Assembly: GCA_013388515.1 (NCBI GenBank)
Contig: JACAFC010000114.1
Location: 1 to 34,271 of the forward strand
Source of the DNA: Ignavibacteriaceae bacterium
Lineage (GTDB): Bacteria; Bacteroidota; Ignavibacteria; Ignavibacteriales; Ignavibacteriaceae
Length of the DNA stretch: 34,271 bases
Direction of reading: 5' to 3'
In this document: positions 25,582-33,773 of the stretch, one piece after another
Layout: the number at the start of each line of letters is the position of its first letter
Position numbering within the stretch: the first letter of the stretch is position 1
The notes under the pieces: generated by a model
What the model was told of the DNA's origin: nothing
Database searches by the model: none
What the model saw: the letters and a program-made list of their open reading frames with translations, nothing else
Program-made: the position numbers and the translations under genes

Positions 25582-26808
25582 TCAATTTATAATTTCAATT
25601 TGAAGTGGATTATTCAAGATCATCAGAGTTTGATTTAAGTAATTTTTGAACTCATCTAAATTCTTTATTCCTTTCTCTTCCTGTTCCCATGCAGCACAGT
25701 AGTAATATTCAGCTTTTCCATTATCAGGTTTAAGTTTAACAATATAACTTAAATCATCTTCACTCAGTTCCGGCTGGTTTGTTGTTTTGTAGAAGAGCGC
25801 AATTCCTAATTTATCATTAGCCGAAACAAGAGTTTGATTTCCATATAAAGCAATATAAGTCCATTTACCAGCAGCATCACTTCTGAAAAATTCTGTGCCG
25901 GAATATTTTGCCAAACCAGTAACAATGTTTTTCGCTTTATCAGAAATTTCAATTTCATTTTTAGTTAACCGGCTGCCTGCAGTAATTGATAACTTCGATT
26001 CGAGATTATATTTAATTTCTCCAACCTTCCAGCCATAATAGTTAGTTTTTACTTCAGACAATAGAGCTCCATTTTGGCTAATCTCACAATAAATGCTGTC
26101 TGTTTTAGATACCATATTTACTTTGTCATTGTGCAGCATTCCAATAGAACCAATACCCAATGAGCTTCCAACTTTAAAAATGTCCATTCCCCACTCTTGC
26201 ATGGAATGGTATGAATCATCTTTTGCTACTGTATCATTTATACCAACATTTGCAAGAATAAGCTGATCTTTCTTTTTTCCGAAAATATCTGTGGCATTCC
26301 GCCAATCTAGATAAAATCTGTAACCTACTTTTTCTGATTCCCAGCCTGGTCCTTCATATTTAAATAATGCATCGTGATCGGTATGAATAGCAGGCACTTT
26401 AATTTTGTTAACATTTGAAAATTTATTCCCTCTAAATCTGCCTTCATAATAAATGTTATCAAGCTTCATTGCTAATTCAGCATAAGTTCTTTTTTTAAAC
26501 TCGGGCTTTTTAATTTTTTTGCCAAATAAAATAGTTAGTATTTTTTCTTGGTTCGACTCCAAATTAATAACCAGGCAAACTTGATTTTTATTTCCATTAA
26601 TTTTTACAATTTGATATGGAACCAAATCATCACCGTCTTTAATTATGAAATCATCTCTTGAAAAATTGAGATCGAACTCCACGAATGCATCGGTTATTGA
26701 AATGTTATTCGGATTTTTAATTTTGATTTGAAATGATCCATTTTCATCATTGCAGCCAAGCAATGTTGATACGAATAGCATTGCTGCTATAGCAAAAAAA
26801 ATTTTCAT
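25582..26808 (-). CDS. DUF4861-like lipoprotein of pectin loci
   Basis: 408 residues. Lipoprotein signal with lipobox STLLGC (C19). The mature protein has a beta-rich N-terminal part (about 24-95) followed by a region with AIHTDHDALFKYEGPGWESE, GYRFYLDWRNATDIFGKK, and DSYHSMQEWGMDIFKVG. This pattern matches what I recall of the DUF4861 family, often encoded beside unsaturated glucuronyl hydrolases in pectin and rhamnogalacturonan loci. The biochemical role is not known to me. The conserved Trp, His and Asp residues would suit carbohydrate binding or lyase chemistry (inference). It starts the metabolic half of the operon after a gap of 128 bases, the longest within the cluster, and is followed closely by uxaC. 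Confidence 0.75.
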   Translation of the reverse strand: MKIFFAIAAMLFVSTLLGCNDENGSFQIKIKNPNNISITDAFVEFDLNFSRDDFIIKDGDDLVPYQIVKINGNKNQVCLVINLESNQEKILTILFGKKIKKPEFKKRTYAELAMKLDNIYYEGRFRGNKFSNVNKIKVPAIHTDHDALFKYEGPGWESEKVGYRFYLDWRNATDIFGKKKDQLILANVGINDTVAKDDSYHSMQEWGMDIFKVGSSLGIGSIGMLHNDKVNMVSKTDSIYCEISQNGALLSEVKTNYYGWKVGEIKYNLESKLSITAGSRLTKNEIEISDKAKNIVTGLAKYSGTEFFRSDAAGKWTYIALYGNQTLVSANDKLGIALFYKTTNQPELSEDDLSYIVKLKPDNGKAEYYYCAAWEQEEKGIKNLDEFKNYLNQTLMILNNPLQIEIIN

Positions 26809-26936
26809 TTGGGAGTAATTGTTTTTTGAGTTGATGCGGGCAATAGTAAATAACCGAATTTATTAAATAATCGGCAATGTAATGTATGAACAAAAGATCC
26901 TGTAGTTAAACACCCTTATTAAATTTCTACTGTGAT

Positions 26937-27464
26937 TTACGATAAATTGCTACCAGACTTTTTGAAAACAAATCCTGCATAAATGCTCATTAGCAAAGCA
27001 ATAATTAATTGAATAGAGATTGGTGTAGTAATTAATCCCCCTTCAATCAACTGAGTTTGAATAAAAATATACTTAACACCATAATACAAAAGTTTAGATG
27101 CTATTATGCTAAGTAACGCTGCACTAAATACATTGACTTTGCGAATTAATAAGTAAAAGAATGTGAGATTGAAAAGAAGTTCACCGGTAATTAAAATTGC
27201 TTTTAGAAAACCGGGATGCGACGAAACCAGTAGCGAAAATATAGGCAATGTAGCAGCTATAATTAAGGCGTTCTTCTTGCCGGTATGAATCATAGCAAAC
27301 AGCATTGCCAATCTCATCGGTTCCAAGTAATACAAAGGCAAAGCTGTTAAATGGGATAGTGCAGGCAAAAAGTAGATAATTGCAATAATAAGGAAATCAA
27401 TTAGATATACCTTTACCATCGATTGGGAGAAGATTTCCCAAGGTAATATTTTTGCTTTATTCAT
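26937..27464 (-). CDS. Small integral membrane protein, possibly ECF-type substrate-binding component
   Basis: 175 residues, very hydrophobic, with five or six membrane helices (about 18-38, 48-63, 65-80, 89-107, 110-128, 148-167). Conserved-looking pieces are ALPLYYLEPMRLAMLFA and LLVSSHPGFLKAILITGELL. Size and layout resemble the S component of energy-coupling-factor transporters, but no ATPase or T component is in the window and no substrate motif is recognised. Its ATG lies 8 bases inside the end of the pectin methylesterase gene, so translation is probably coupled. A role in uptake or in the envelope linked to pectin use is possible. Real gene: likely; function: unknown. Confidence 0.65.
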   Translation of the reverse strand: MNKAKILPWEIFSQSMVKVYLIDFLIIAIIYFLPALSHLTALPLYYLEPMRLAMLFAMIHTGKKNALIIAATLPIFSLLVSSHPGFLKAILITGELLFNLTFFYLLIRKVNVFSAALLSIIASKLLYYGVKYIFIQTQLIEGGLITTPISIQLIIALLMSIYAGFVFKKSGSNLS

Positions 27465-28473
27465 ATTTTGAAAATTCCTTTTTAATTAAACTCACCACTT
27501 CAGATGGATTCCATTTATTGTTAAAAACCCAAGCTGCGTTTATTTGTTCTGGAATAGGTTTTTCTTCAGCAAGTTCTAAGTTATTTTGATGCCAGCTAAA
27601 ATCTCCACCTTCACGATGACAATTATAAAAATATATTCTATTTCCACCCCATCGCAATACTCTTGGAGGATTAGAGGGAGCAAAGAATATTTTCTTATCA
27701 GCCATGTTTTCTGAAAAAGTACAATTTATAAGAAAGAACTGAGCATCTCTATGAAACCTGCCAAGAGGAAAACCATTTACACCATCAAAATAACAATTAC
27801 TAAGAACAAATTTATGATCTTTATTTTGACTTCCATCATGCCAAATGGATGCTGTTAAATTATGACCATAAAATCGGCTATTTTCTATAAAACAATAACC
27901 ACGCGGGCAAACGTAATCAACATAACCTTCAAAAAAACAATTGTTGTGGTAATACATTCCATCATCAGTATTCCATAAAGAAACAGTATCTCCCCCATCA
28001 GCAATAATGTAACAATCTTCAATAATAATTCTTGTAACTCCCTCACCAGCTCTTATTGCAAATTGATGATCATTGTCTCCAAAAAGAGAACCATAAATGT
28101 TGCGGATTGTAAGGGAGATGAAACTAATATCGCTTACTTTGTTTTTAATATTTACAACTCCCGCACCATAGTCGTCAGGATTTTTTTCTCTCCATTTTTT
28201 CCTTAACTCAGCAAAAACAATTATTGTGCTGTCTTTATTTTCACCAACCAGTGCAACATTGCTCTTCTCGATAAAAAGCTTTTCTTTATACAATCCATTT
28301 CGAATAAATATGATAATTGTTTTGTAACTTGAATCGGGTATAGAATTTAAAGCCGATTGTATGGTTGTGAAATCGCCGCTGCCATCTTGAGCAACAATAA
28401 AATCCGGTTTTGCAAAAACCGGAAGAAAAATAAAGAGACTTAATAGAAATGATTTACAGAGTATCGAAGTCAA
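27457..28473 (-). CDS. CE8 pectin methylesterase
   Basis: 338 residues with a signal peptide (cleavage near PVFA|K, residue 21). The mature enzyme begins IVAQDGSGDFTTIQSAL (26-42), the classic pectinesterase opening. The right-handed beta-helix carries the acid/base position in NTDDGMYYH (D171), the nucleophile in GYVDYV (D186) and the substrate Arg in PLGRFHRD (R239). The usual GTVDFIFG is replaced by GYVDYVCPRG, a variant seen in bacterial CE8 groups. It removes methyl groups from homogalacturonan, preparing it for PL9 and GH28. No T9SS tag is present, so it is probably periplasmic. The gene follows the LacI regulator after 26 bases and overlaps the small membrane protein gene by 8. Confidence 0.88.
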   Translation of the reverse strand: MTSILCKSFLLSLFIFLPVFAKPDFIVAQDGSGDFTTIQSALNSIPDSSYKTIIIFIRNGLYKEKLFIEKSNVALVGENKDSTIIVFAELRKKWREKNPDDYGAGVVNIKNKVSDISFISLTIRNIYGSLFGDNDHQFAIRAGEGVTRIIIEDCYIIADGGDTVSLWNTDDGMYYHNNCFFEGYVDYVCPRGYCFIENSRFYGHNLTASIWHDGSQNKDHKFVLSNCYFDGVNGFPLGRFHRDAQFFLINCTFSENMADKKIFFAPSNPPRVLRWGGNRIYFYNCHREGGDFSWHQNNLELAEEKPIPEQINAAWVFNNKWNPSEVVSLIKKEFSKYE

Positions 28474-28499
28474 AACTAATTGAAACTAATTTTTAATTA

Positions 28500-29534
28500 T
28501 TATGCAACAAGTCCGCTTAACGATTCTTTTCCTTTAATAAGCAGTCTGGTATTCAATTCAATATTTCTTGGTACAGTATAAGTGTTATTTATGATATCAA
28601 GCAGCAACTGAACTGCATGCTTTCCTAATTCTAAAGTTGGCTGATCAACAAAATTGAAGACTGATGGCACTGTATGTTTGAAGGTGTTATTACCAAAACA
28701 TGTTATTTGAATATCTTGAGGAATTTTAATTCCAAGTTCGGTTGCTGCTTCATAAATCCCGATTGCTACAGGATATGTTATTGCAAAAATAGCTTTAGGC
28801 AAACTGCCGGAATTAAATATTGTTTTAAATCCTTTATAACCATCCTCTTCACCAAAACCACCTTCAACAACCCAATTTGGATTTATTGGTACTTTACTTT
28901 TTTGCATCGCATCAATAAAACCATCCATTCTTGCCTTGCCAATATTAATATGAGAATATCCGCCAACATGCCCAATTTCGGTAATTCCATTTTTAATAAA
29001 ATAATTTACTGCTGAAAAAGCACCGCCTTTGTCGTTTACTGTAACACTTGGTACATTTTTAATTGGAGGAACTCTATCAATAAAAACTAAAGGAATTTTA
29101 GATTCGATTATTTTTTCAAACATCGAACAATCTTTTGTTTGCTCAGTAATTGAGATAATTAAACCATCAACGCGCATTGATAACAACGATTGCAAATGTT
29201 TCTTTTCCCGTTCTGCCGATTCTTGTGAGACGGTGATTACTGTTTCATAATTATTTTCGAAAGCAGTGTTATATATTGATTCAATTATCGAACCGAAAAA
29301 GAAATGTGCAATTTTGGGTATTACTAATCCTATAATGTTTGATTTTCTGGCGGAAAGGTTTTTAGCCATAAAGTTTGGTACATAACCGTATTTATCAGCA
29401 AGTTCGCGAACACGTACTTTAGTTTCTTCCGATATATCCGGATGATTTCGTAAAGCTTTAGAAACAGTAACTTTAGAAACCTTTAATTTTTTAGCAAGGT
29501 CTTCAAGTTTTACAGCTTTTATTCCGCGAACCAT
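28500..29534 (-). CDS. LacI-family transcriptional regulator
   Basis: 344 residues. The N-terminal helix-turn-helix and hinge (VKLEDLAKKLKVSKVTVSKALRNHPDISEET, then YVPNFMAKNLSARKS) are clear over residues 8-66. The C-terminal sugar-binding domain (about 67-344) starts IIGLVIPKIAHFFFG and includes VDGLIISITEQ, VFIDRVPP and IQITCFGNN, as in periplasmic-binding-like LacI sensors. It is the only repressor-type gene in the pectin/uronate cluster. Lying inside the operon between GH105 (24 bases) and CE8 (26 bases), it probably controls the same transcript in response to a uronate or KDG-type intermediate (inference). No operator with the usual central CG could be assigned. Confidence 0.93.
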   Translation of the reverse strand: MVRGIKAVKLEDLAKKLKVSKVTVSKALRNHPDISEETKVRVRELADKYGYVPNFMAKNLSARKSNIIGLVIPKIAHFFFGSIIESIYNTAFENNYETVITVSQESAEREKKHLQSLLSMRVDGLIISITEQTKDCSMFEKIIESKIPLVFIDRVPPIKNVPSVTVNDKGGAFSAVNYFIKNGITEIGHVGGYSHINIGKARMDGFIDAMQKSKVPINPNWVVEGGFGEEDGYKGFKTIFNSGSLPKAIFAITYPVAIGIYEAATELGIKIPQDIQITCFGNNTFKHTVPSVFNFVDQPTLELGKHAVQLLLDIINNTYTVPRNIELNTRLLIKGKESLSGLVA

Positions 29535-29558
29535 ATTGTTTTTACACTAAATAAAAAA

Positions 29559-30779
29559 TTATTTAACATCCTTTTCAAGTTCAATTGCTGCTAGTATGTA
29601 TGGTCCATAACCCTTAAAATCATTCGTGCGTTTTGGCTCACTTATGTAGTATTCAAAACTGCCATCACGATATGGATTACCACCTAAACCTCCAACTGAA
29701 CAAACATTATTTAGATACAAAAATCCATTTGAATCTATTGTTACCAATTTACCGGATAGTGATTCGAAAGATTCTTTTGCTATTTTAAGATACTCTTTAT
29801 CTAAATATCCCTTGTTAGCTCCTTTAGCAAAACTATAAATAAACATTAAAGATGCCGAAGCCTCGATATAATTTCCATTTAGATTGCCTTTATCAAGCAC
29901 TTGAAACCACAATTTTGTTTCAGCATCACGAAACGATTTCAAACTCTCGGATAAATTTACAAATATCCTAAGTAAATCATTTCTTCTTGGGTGGTCTTGA
30001 GGAAAAATTTCCAAAACATCAACCAATGCCATTATAAACCAGCCATTTGATCTTCCCCAAAAATTGGGTGATCTGCCGGTATTTGGATCAGCCCACTTTT
30101 GAGATTTTGATTCATCCCAACCATGATAATATAACCCAGTCTTCTCATCTTTTAAATGTTTGTGGATATATAAAAATTGATTTGCAATGTCGTCAAATGA
30201 ACCTGATTCATCAAACATTTGGGCGTACTTGGCATAAAACGGTTCTGCCATGTACAATCCATCAAGCCACATTTGGTACGGATAGATTTTCTTATGCCAG
30301 AAACCGCCTTCATTAGTCCTTGGATGAAGACTTAGTTGTTTTCTTAAAGTGTCGGCCGCCTTCTTGTACTTTTCTTCCTTCACATCTGCATATAATCGAA
30401 GGAGTGTTTTACCTGGAGTAATATTATCGATGTTAAAATCAACCAGTTTGTAAGTTTTTATATTACCATCATTTTCTACATAATAGTCAATATTCTTTTT
30501 CAGATAATCAAAATATTTTTTGTTGTTAGTATGCACCCACATTTGATAAAAAGCTTCATACATTAAACCTTGTTCGTAATTCCACTTATAACTTTTAGCT
30601 TCGCTTCTATAAGCAATTGTATCGGGAAACAACTTTAAAAAATTATCTGCAATTTGAACTGAAGAGAACTGTTCACTCGATTGATTTACTGCACTGCCGC
30701 ATGAGGAACAGAAAGCAGCTCCAATAATCATTGGAATGATTAGAGATATGCTAATAAATATTTTGGATTTACTGCTCAT
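29559..30779 (-). CDS. GH105 unsaturated rhamnogalacturonyl/galacturonyl hydrolase
   Basis: 406 residues from the ATG at 30779 (a TTG one codon earlier is also possible). An N-terminal hydrophobic helix ends at FCSSCGSA, a possible but imperfect lipobox, so the enzyme is exported or anchored. Residue numbers here count from the TTG. The alpha/alpha-barrel shows KWNYEQGLMYEAFYQMW (66-82), YPYQMWLDGLYMAEPFYA with the catalytic Asp (D174), FWGRSNGWFIMALVDVLE, and GSFEYYISEP near the C-terminus, all typical of GH105. The reaction hydrates the double bond of unsaturated uronate ends, releasing 5-keto-4-deoxyuronate for KduI. The start overlaps the end of the interrupted GH28 frame by 11 bases, the sort of coupling expected if GH28 was translated to its full length. 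Confidence 0.88.
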   Translation of the reverse strand: MSSKSKIFISISLIIPMIIGAAFCSSCGSAVNQSSEQFSSVQIADNFLKLFPDTIAYRSEAKSYKWNYEQGLMYEAFYQMWVHTNNKKYFDYLKKNIDYYVENDGNIKTYKLVDFNIDNITPGKTLLRLYADVKEEKYKKAADTLRKQLSLHPRTNEGGFWHKKIYPYQMWLDGLYMAEPFYAKYAQMFDESGSFDDIANQFLYIHKHLKDEKTGLYYHGWDESKSQKWADPNTGRSPNFWGRSNGWFIMALVDVLEIFPQDHPRRNDLLRIFVNLSESLKSFRDAETKLWFQVLDKGNLNGNYIEASASLMFIYSFAKGANKGYLDKEYLKIAKESFESLSGKLVTIDSNGFLYLNNVCSVGGLGGNPYRDGSFEYYISEPKRTNDFKGYGPYILAAIELEKDVK

Positions 30780-32175
30780 CAATCATATCTCCACCGAATA
30801 GTACTTTATCAAATTGAGGATCAATAACATTTTCCATCACATTCTTGTACTTAACATTTGCAAACCGACAGTCTTTTATTGAAAGATTTAATAATGGAGA
30901 ACGGTTATATGCTTTTATCCAAAGAGCGTATTTACTTTTTTGAGATTCGACTTTTTCCAGCAAAATATTTTTTACTTCAGGAATAAACTGCCCTGCATCT
31001 CCTTCTTAATAAAAATAATCTATTTTAAGAACTGCCTCACTAACTTCCCCAACTTTTAGATTTCTGATAAAAATATTCTCAATTACACCGCCTCGAACAG
31101 AATTTGTTTTTATCCTAATTGCTCTTTCAAGGTTTGGACTGCTCATTGTACAATTTTCAGCGTAGACATTTTTAACACCCCCAGAAATTTCACTGCCAAT
31201 TACAACTCCGCCATGACCTTCCTTCATTGTGCAATTTTGGATTACTATATTCTCGCTGGGAATATTTATTCTCCTCCCATCATTGTTACGGCCAGATTTT
31301 ATAGCTATACAATCATCTCCCGTGTTAAAGTAACATTTATTGATATGTACATTTTTTGAGCTTTCAGGATTACACCCATCATTGTTTGGGCCTAATCCTT
31401 CAATAGTCAAGTTACTTATTGTCACGTTTTCGCAGAGCACGGGATTAATAAACCACATCGGTGAGTTCTTAAATGTTATTCCATCAACTAAAACATTTTT
31501 ACATTTGTAAGGTTGAAACATATTAGGCCGCAAATAATATCCATCACCAAAAATTCTTTTTTCAGGAGGAATATTATTTTCAGCCATTTCAAATAACTTT
31601 TTTCTTCCTTGTTTCTGATTTGGCATACCTTCGCTCCAACCATCTTCTTTATTACCTTTCCAGCTCCACCAGTTATCATTGCTTGCATTTCCATCAATCA
31701 TACCGCTTCCTGTGATTGCAATATTCTCTTCTCCAAATGCATAAATTTGCGGAGAATAATTCATGCACTCTACACCTTCCCATCTAGTAAATACAACCGG
31801 AAGATATTTTTCAGGGTTAGTTGAAAATGTTAGTACTGCATCTTCACTTAAAAATAAATTAACATTGCTCTTTAAATAAATTGGTCCCGTTAAATAATTC
31901 CCTTCACTTATCATAACATACCCGCCGCCATTTTTGAAACATTCATTTATTGCCATTTTGATTGCTTCAGTGCAGTCGGTTTTTCCATCACCAATTGCTC
32001 CATAATGCTCAACATTAAAATATTGCTTGGGAAAATATGGAACGGTAATTTGATTAAGTATTTCATACGCTTCAGCCCATGGTTCGGCAAGTATTTCAGA
32101 TTGTGAAAAACTTGAACCTGCAAACAAAAACGTAATAATAACTAAATAATTTTTGAACTTAATGATACTTTGCAT
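30769..32175 (-). pseudogene. GH28 polygalacturonase interrupted by one in-frame stop codon
   Basis: The frame runs for 389 residues from the ATG at 32175, meets TAA at 31006-31008, then continues in the same frame for 78 residues to the stop at 30769. Signal peptide (about 1-25, ending SFSQ). The pectate beta-helix has all catalytic motifs before the stop: GPNNDGCNP, FNTGDDCIAIKSG, EGHGGVVIGSE and ERAIRIKTN. Sequence around the stop reads KIDYFY-stop-EGDAGQFIPEVKN, where family members usually have a Glu, so a GAA to TAA change fits. After the stop the sequence is still protein-like (KSKYALWIKAYNRSPLLNLS). The enzyme would hydrolyse homogalacturonan. It could be a recent pseudogene, an active shortened enzyme, a readthrough case or a sequencing error. 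It starts directly after the PL9 stop. Confidence 0.85.
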
Positions 32176-33687
32176 TTACTTTATCAATGAAATCTTTATT
32201 GAAGATAAATGATTATTTGTCGATAACCTTACAATATAAATTCCAGCCGAAAGGAACTGATCATTTTCTGCTTCAGCAGACCAATCGACTTCATAATCTC
32301 CAGCGTTTTGATACTCATTTATAAGTTCAGTTAGCTTCTCGCCAAGCAGATTAAATATTTCAAGCTTGACATTCTGAGGAAAATCTAAATGATAAACAAA
32401 TTTTGTTGATGGATTAAATGGATTTGGATAGTTCTGCAGTATTCTAAAATCATCCATAATTTTTTCAGAAATGATTTTACTGGGCATTCCATTTTCAAAA
32501 GCTCCTAAATCCGGTGCACTTCCATTAAATGGTAAACCAATATTCGTTCCCGCATCTATTAAATCACTACCGGCAGCAAGATGAAAAAAAGCAATGTCAG
32601 GAAGACTTCCGTCACTTTTGCGAGAACTTTTAACTCCAAGTGTGTCTAAAGAAATAAAATCTCCAAAAGTCACTATAAATGGACTTTGCCAGCTGTTCGT
32701 TTGTTGAATAACAAAACTGCCTAACGATCCGTAACTTCCAACCGAGATACAATTAGCAATGATTGCTGTTTTTCCAGCGTTCAATTCAGTAGAGATAGAA
32801 TAATTAGTTCCATTTCTGTAAGCGGAACAATTGTAGATTGTCATAGCACCTTTGTTACTATTCTGATCAAAGCCCCTAACCCTATTATCAAATGCCAAAC
32901 AATTTACTAACGAAAAATTATGCATCAATGTTTTATCATCACTTCCACCCATTTTATATCCATTGCCATTACCCGAACTTGCACTTCCATCCTTTAAATA
33001 GCCGTTGGCAAAACACCAGCAATTTTCCAAAGTTGTATTCACATCATTATTTCCACGCATGTAGCCATCCCAGCCGTCATCAGAATTTTGCCAGGCTCGG
33101 CATCCATAAAAATAATTGTTTGTTCCAACGTCAAGTTTTGGAGCAAATCCATCAGCATTGCCTTGAGTAAGATCAGCATTAAAATATGAATCGCAGTTAA
33201 TTATTTGATTATTAGATGCACCATTTCCCAGCTGCAGACCAGTATCCTTGTTTTCGTAAAAGGCACAAAACTCTATTCTATTGTATGAACCGGAAATATG
33301 CATTCCATTATCACCAGCACCTTTAATATCAAATCCTTTCAAATACCAATAACTTCCGCTTAGACTAATACCACGATTACTGCTATTTACATCCATTGAA
33401 GAAAAATCTAGAATAGGTCTTTCTTCATTGTATGCAAACAGATGATATTTTTGTTCCTCACTTCCATTTAAGGAAATACTAATTTTGGTTGAGAGATTGT
33501 AGATACCACCTTTTAAATAAATAGTATCTCCTGGCTGAACTTTTGTAATTGCTAATGCAATACTTTTTAATGGAAAATCAAAGCTCCCTGAGTTTGTATC
33601 ATCGCCATTTGGTGATACATAAATTCCAGCTGATGTAAAATTATATACCAAAAAAATAAATAAGAAAACTTTAATCTGTGAATGCAT
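32176..33687 (-). CDS. PL9 pectate lyase with T9SS sorting domain
   Basis: 503 residues from the ATG at 33687 (the frame reaches a TTG at 33705, which would weaken the signal peptide). Signal peptide MHSQIKVFLFIFLVYNFTSA. A beta-helix follows, IYVSPNGDDTNSGSFDFPLK being the common PL9 opening. The calcium-site aspartates are visible in NCDSYFNAD (D166) and QNSDDGWDGY (D203, D204, D207), and the catalytic Lys is in GNGNGYKMGG (K246). The last 85 residues are a type IX sorting domain beginning LQNYPNPFNPSTKFVY. It is therefore an extracellular or surface endo-pectate lyase that makes unsaturated oligogalacturonides. It is the first gene of the leftward pectin operon; the promoter should lie in the 86 bases upstream. 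Confidence 0.88.
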   Translation of the reverse strand: MHSQIKVFLFIFLVYNFTSAGIYVSPNGDDTNSGSFDFPLKSIALAITKVQPGDTIYLKGGIYNLSTKISISLNGSEEQKYHLFAYNEERPILDFSSMDVNSSNRGISLSGSYWYLKGFDIKGAGDNGMHISGSYNRIEFCAFYENKDTGLQLGNGASNNQIINCDSYFNADLTQGNADGFAPKLDVGTNNYFYGCRAWQNSDDGWDGYMRGNNDVNTTLENCWCFANGYLKDGSASSGNGNGYKMGGSDDKTLMHNFSLVNCLAFDNRVRGFDQNSNKGAMTIYNCSAYRNGTNYSISTELNAGKTAIIANCISVGSYGSLGSFVIQQTNSWQSPFIVTFGDFISLDTLGVKSSRKSDGSLPDIAFFHLAAGSDLIDAGTNIGLPFNGSAPDLGAFENGMPSKIISEKIMDDFRILQNYPNPFNPSTKFVYHLDFPQNVKLEIFNLLGEKLTELINEYQNAGDYEVDWSAEAENDQFLSAGIYIVRLSTNNHLSSIKISLIK

Positions 33688-33735
33688 GTTAAAATTGAGA
33701 ACCAACGAATTTTAATATGGTAATCAAATAGGAAA

Positions 33736-33761
33736 GAGCACCCAGCTTTAGCTGGATGCTC
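33736..33761 (-). terminator. Terminator-like hairpin after the T9SS cargo gene
   Basis: On the minus strand GAGCATCCAGC and GCTGGGTGCTC pair around a TAAA loop (11 pairs, one of them G-U). It is followed by a weak T-rich TTTCCTATTT. It lies 12 bases past the stop at 33774 and separates that gene from the pectin operon. Confidence 0.7.
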
Positions 33762-33773
33762 CATCCATCCTAA

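Noticed and set aside
30769-30963. Small separate 64-residue gene on the minus strand
   Set aside because: It is in the same frame as the GH28 gene and reads as its C-terminus after the stop at 31006; it has no ribosome site.
33689-33715. Inverted repeat TTAAAATT-N11-AATTTTAA before PL9 as a LacI operator
   Set aside because: The arms are pure A+T in A+T-rich DNA, the spacer is long and there is no central CG; chance is likely.
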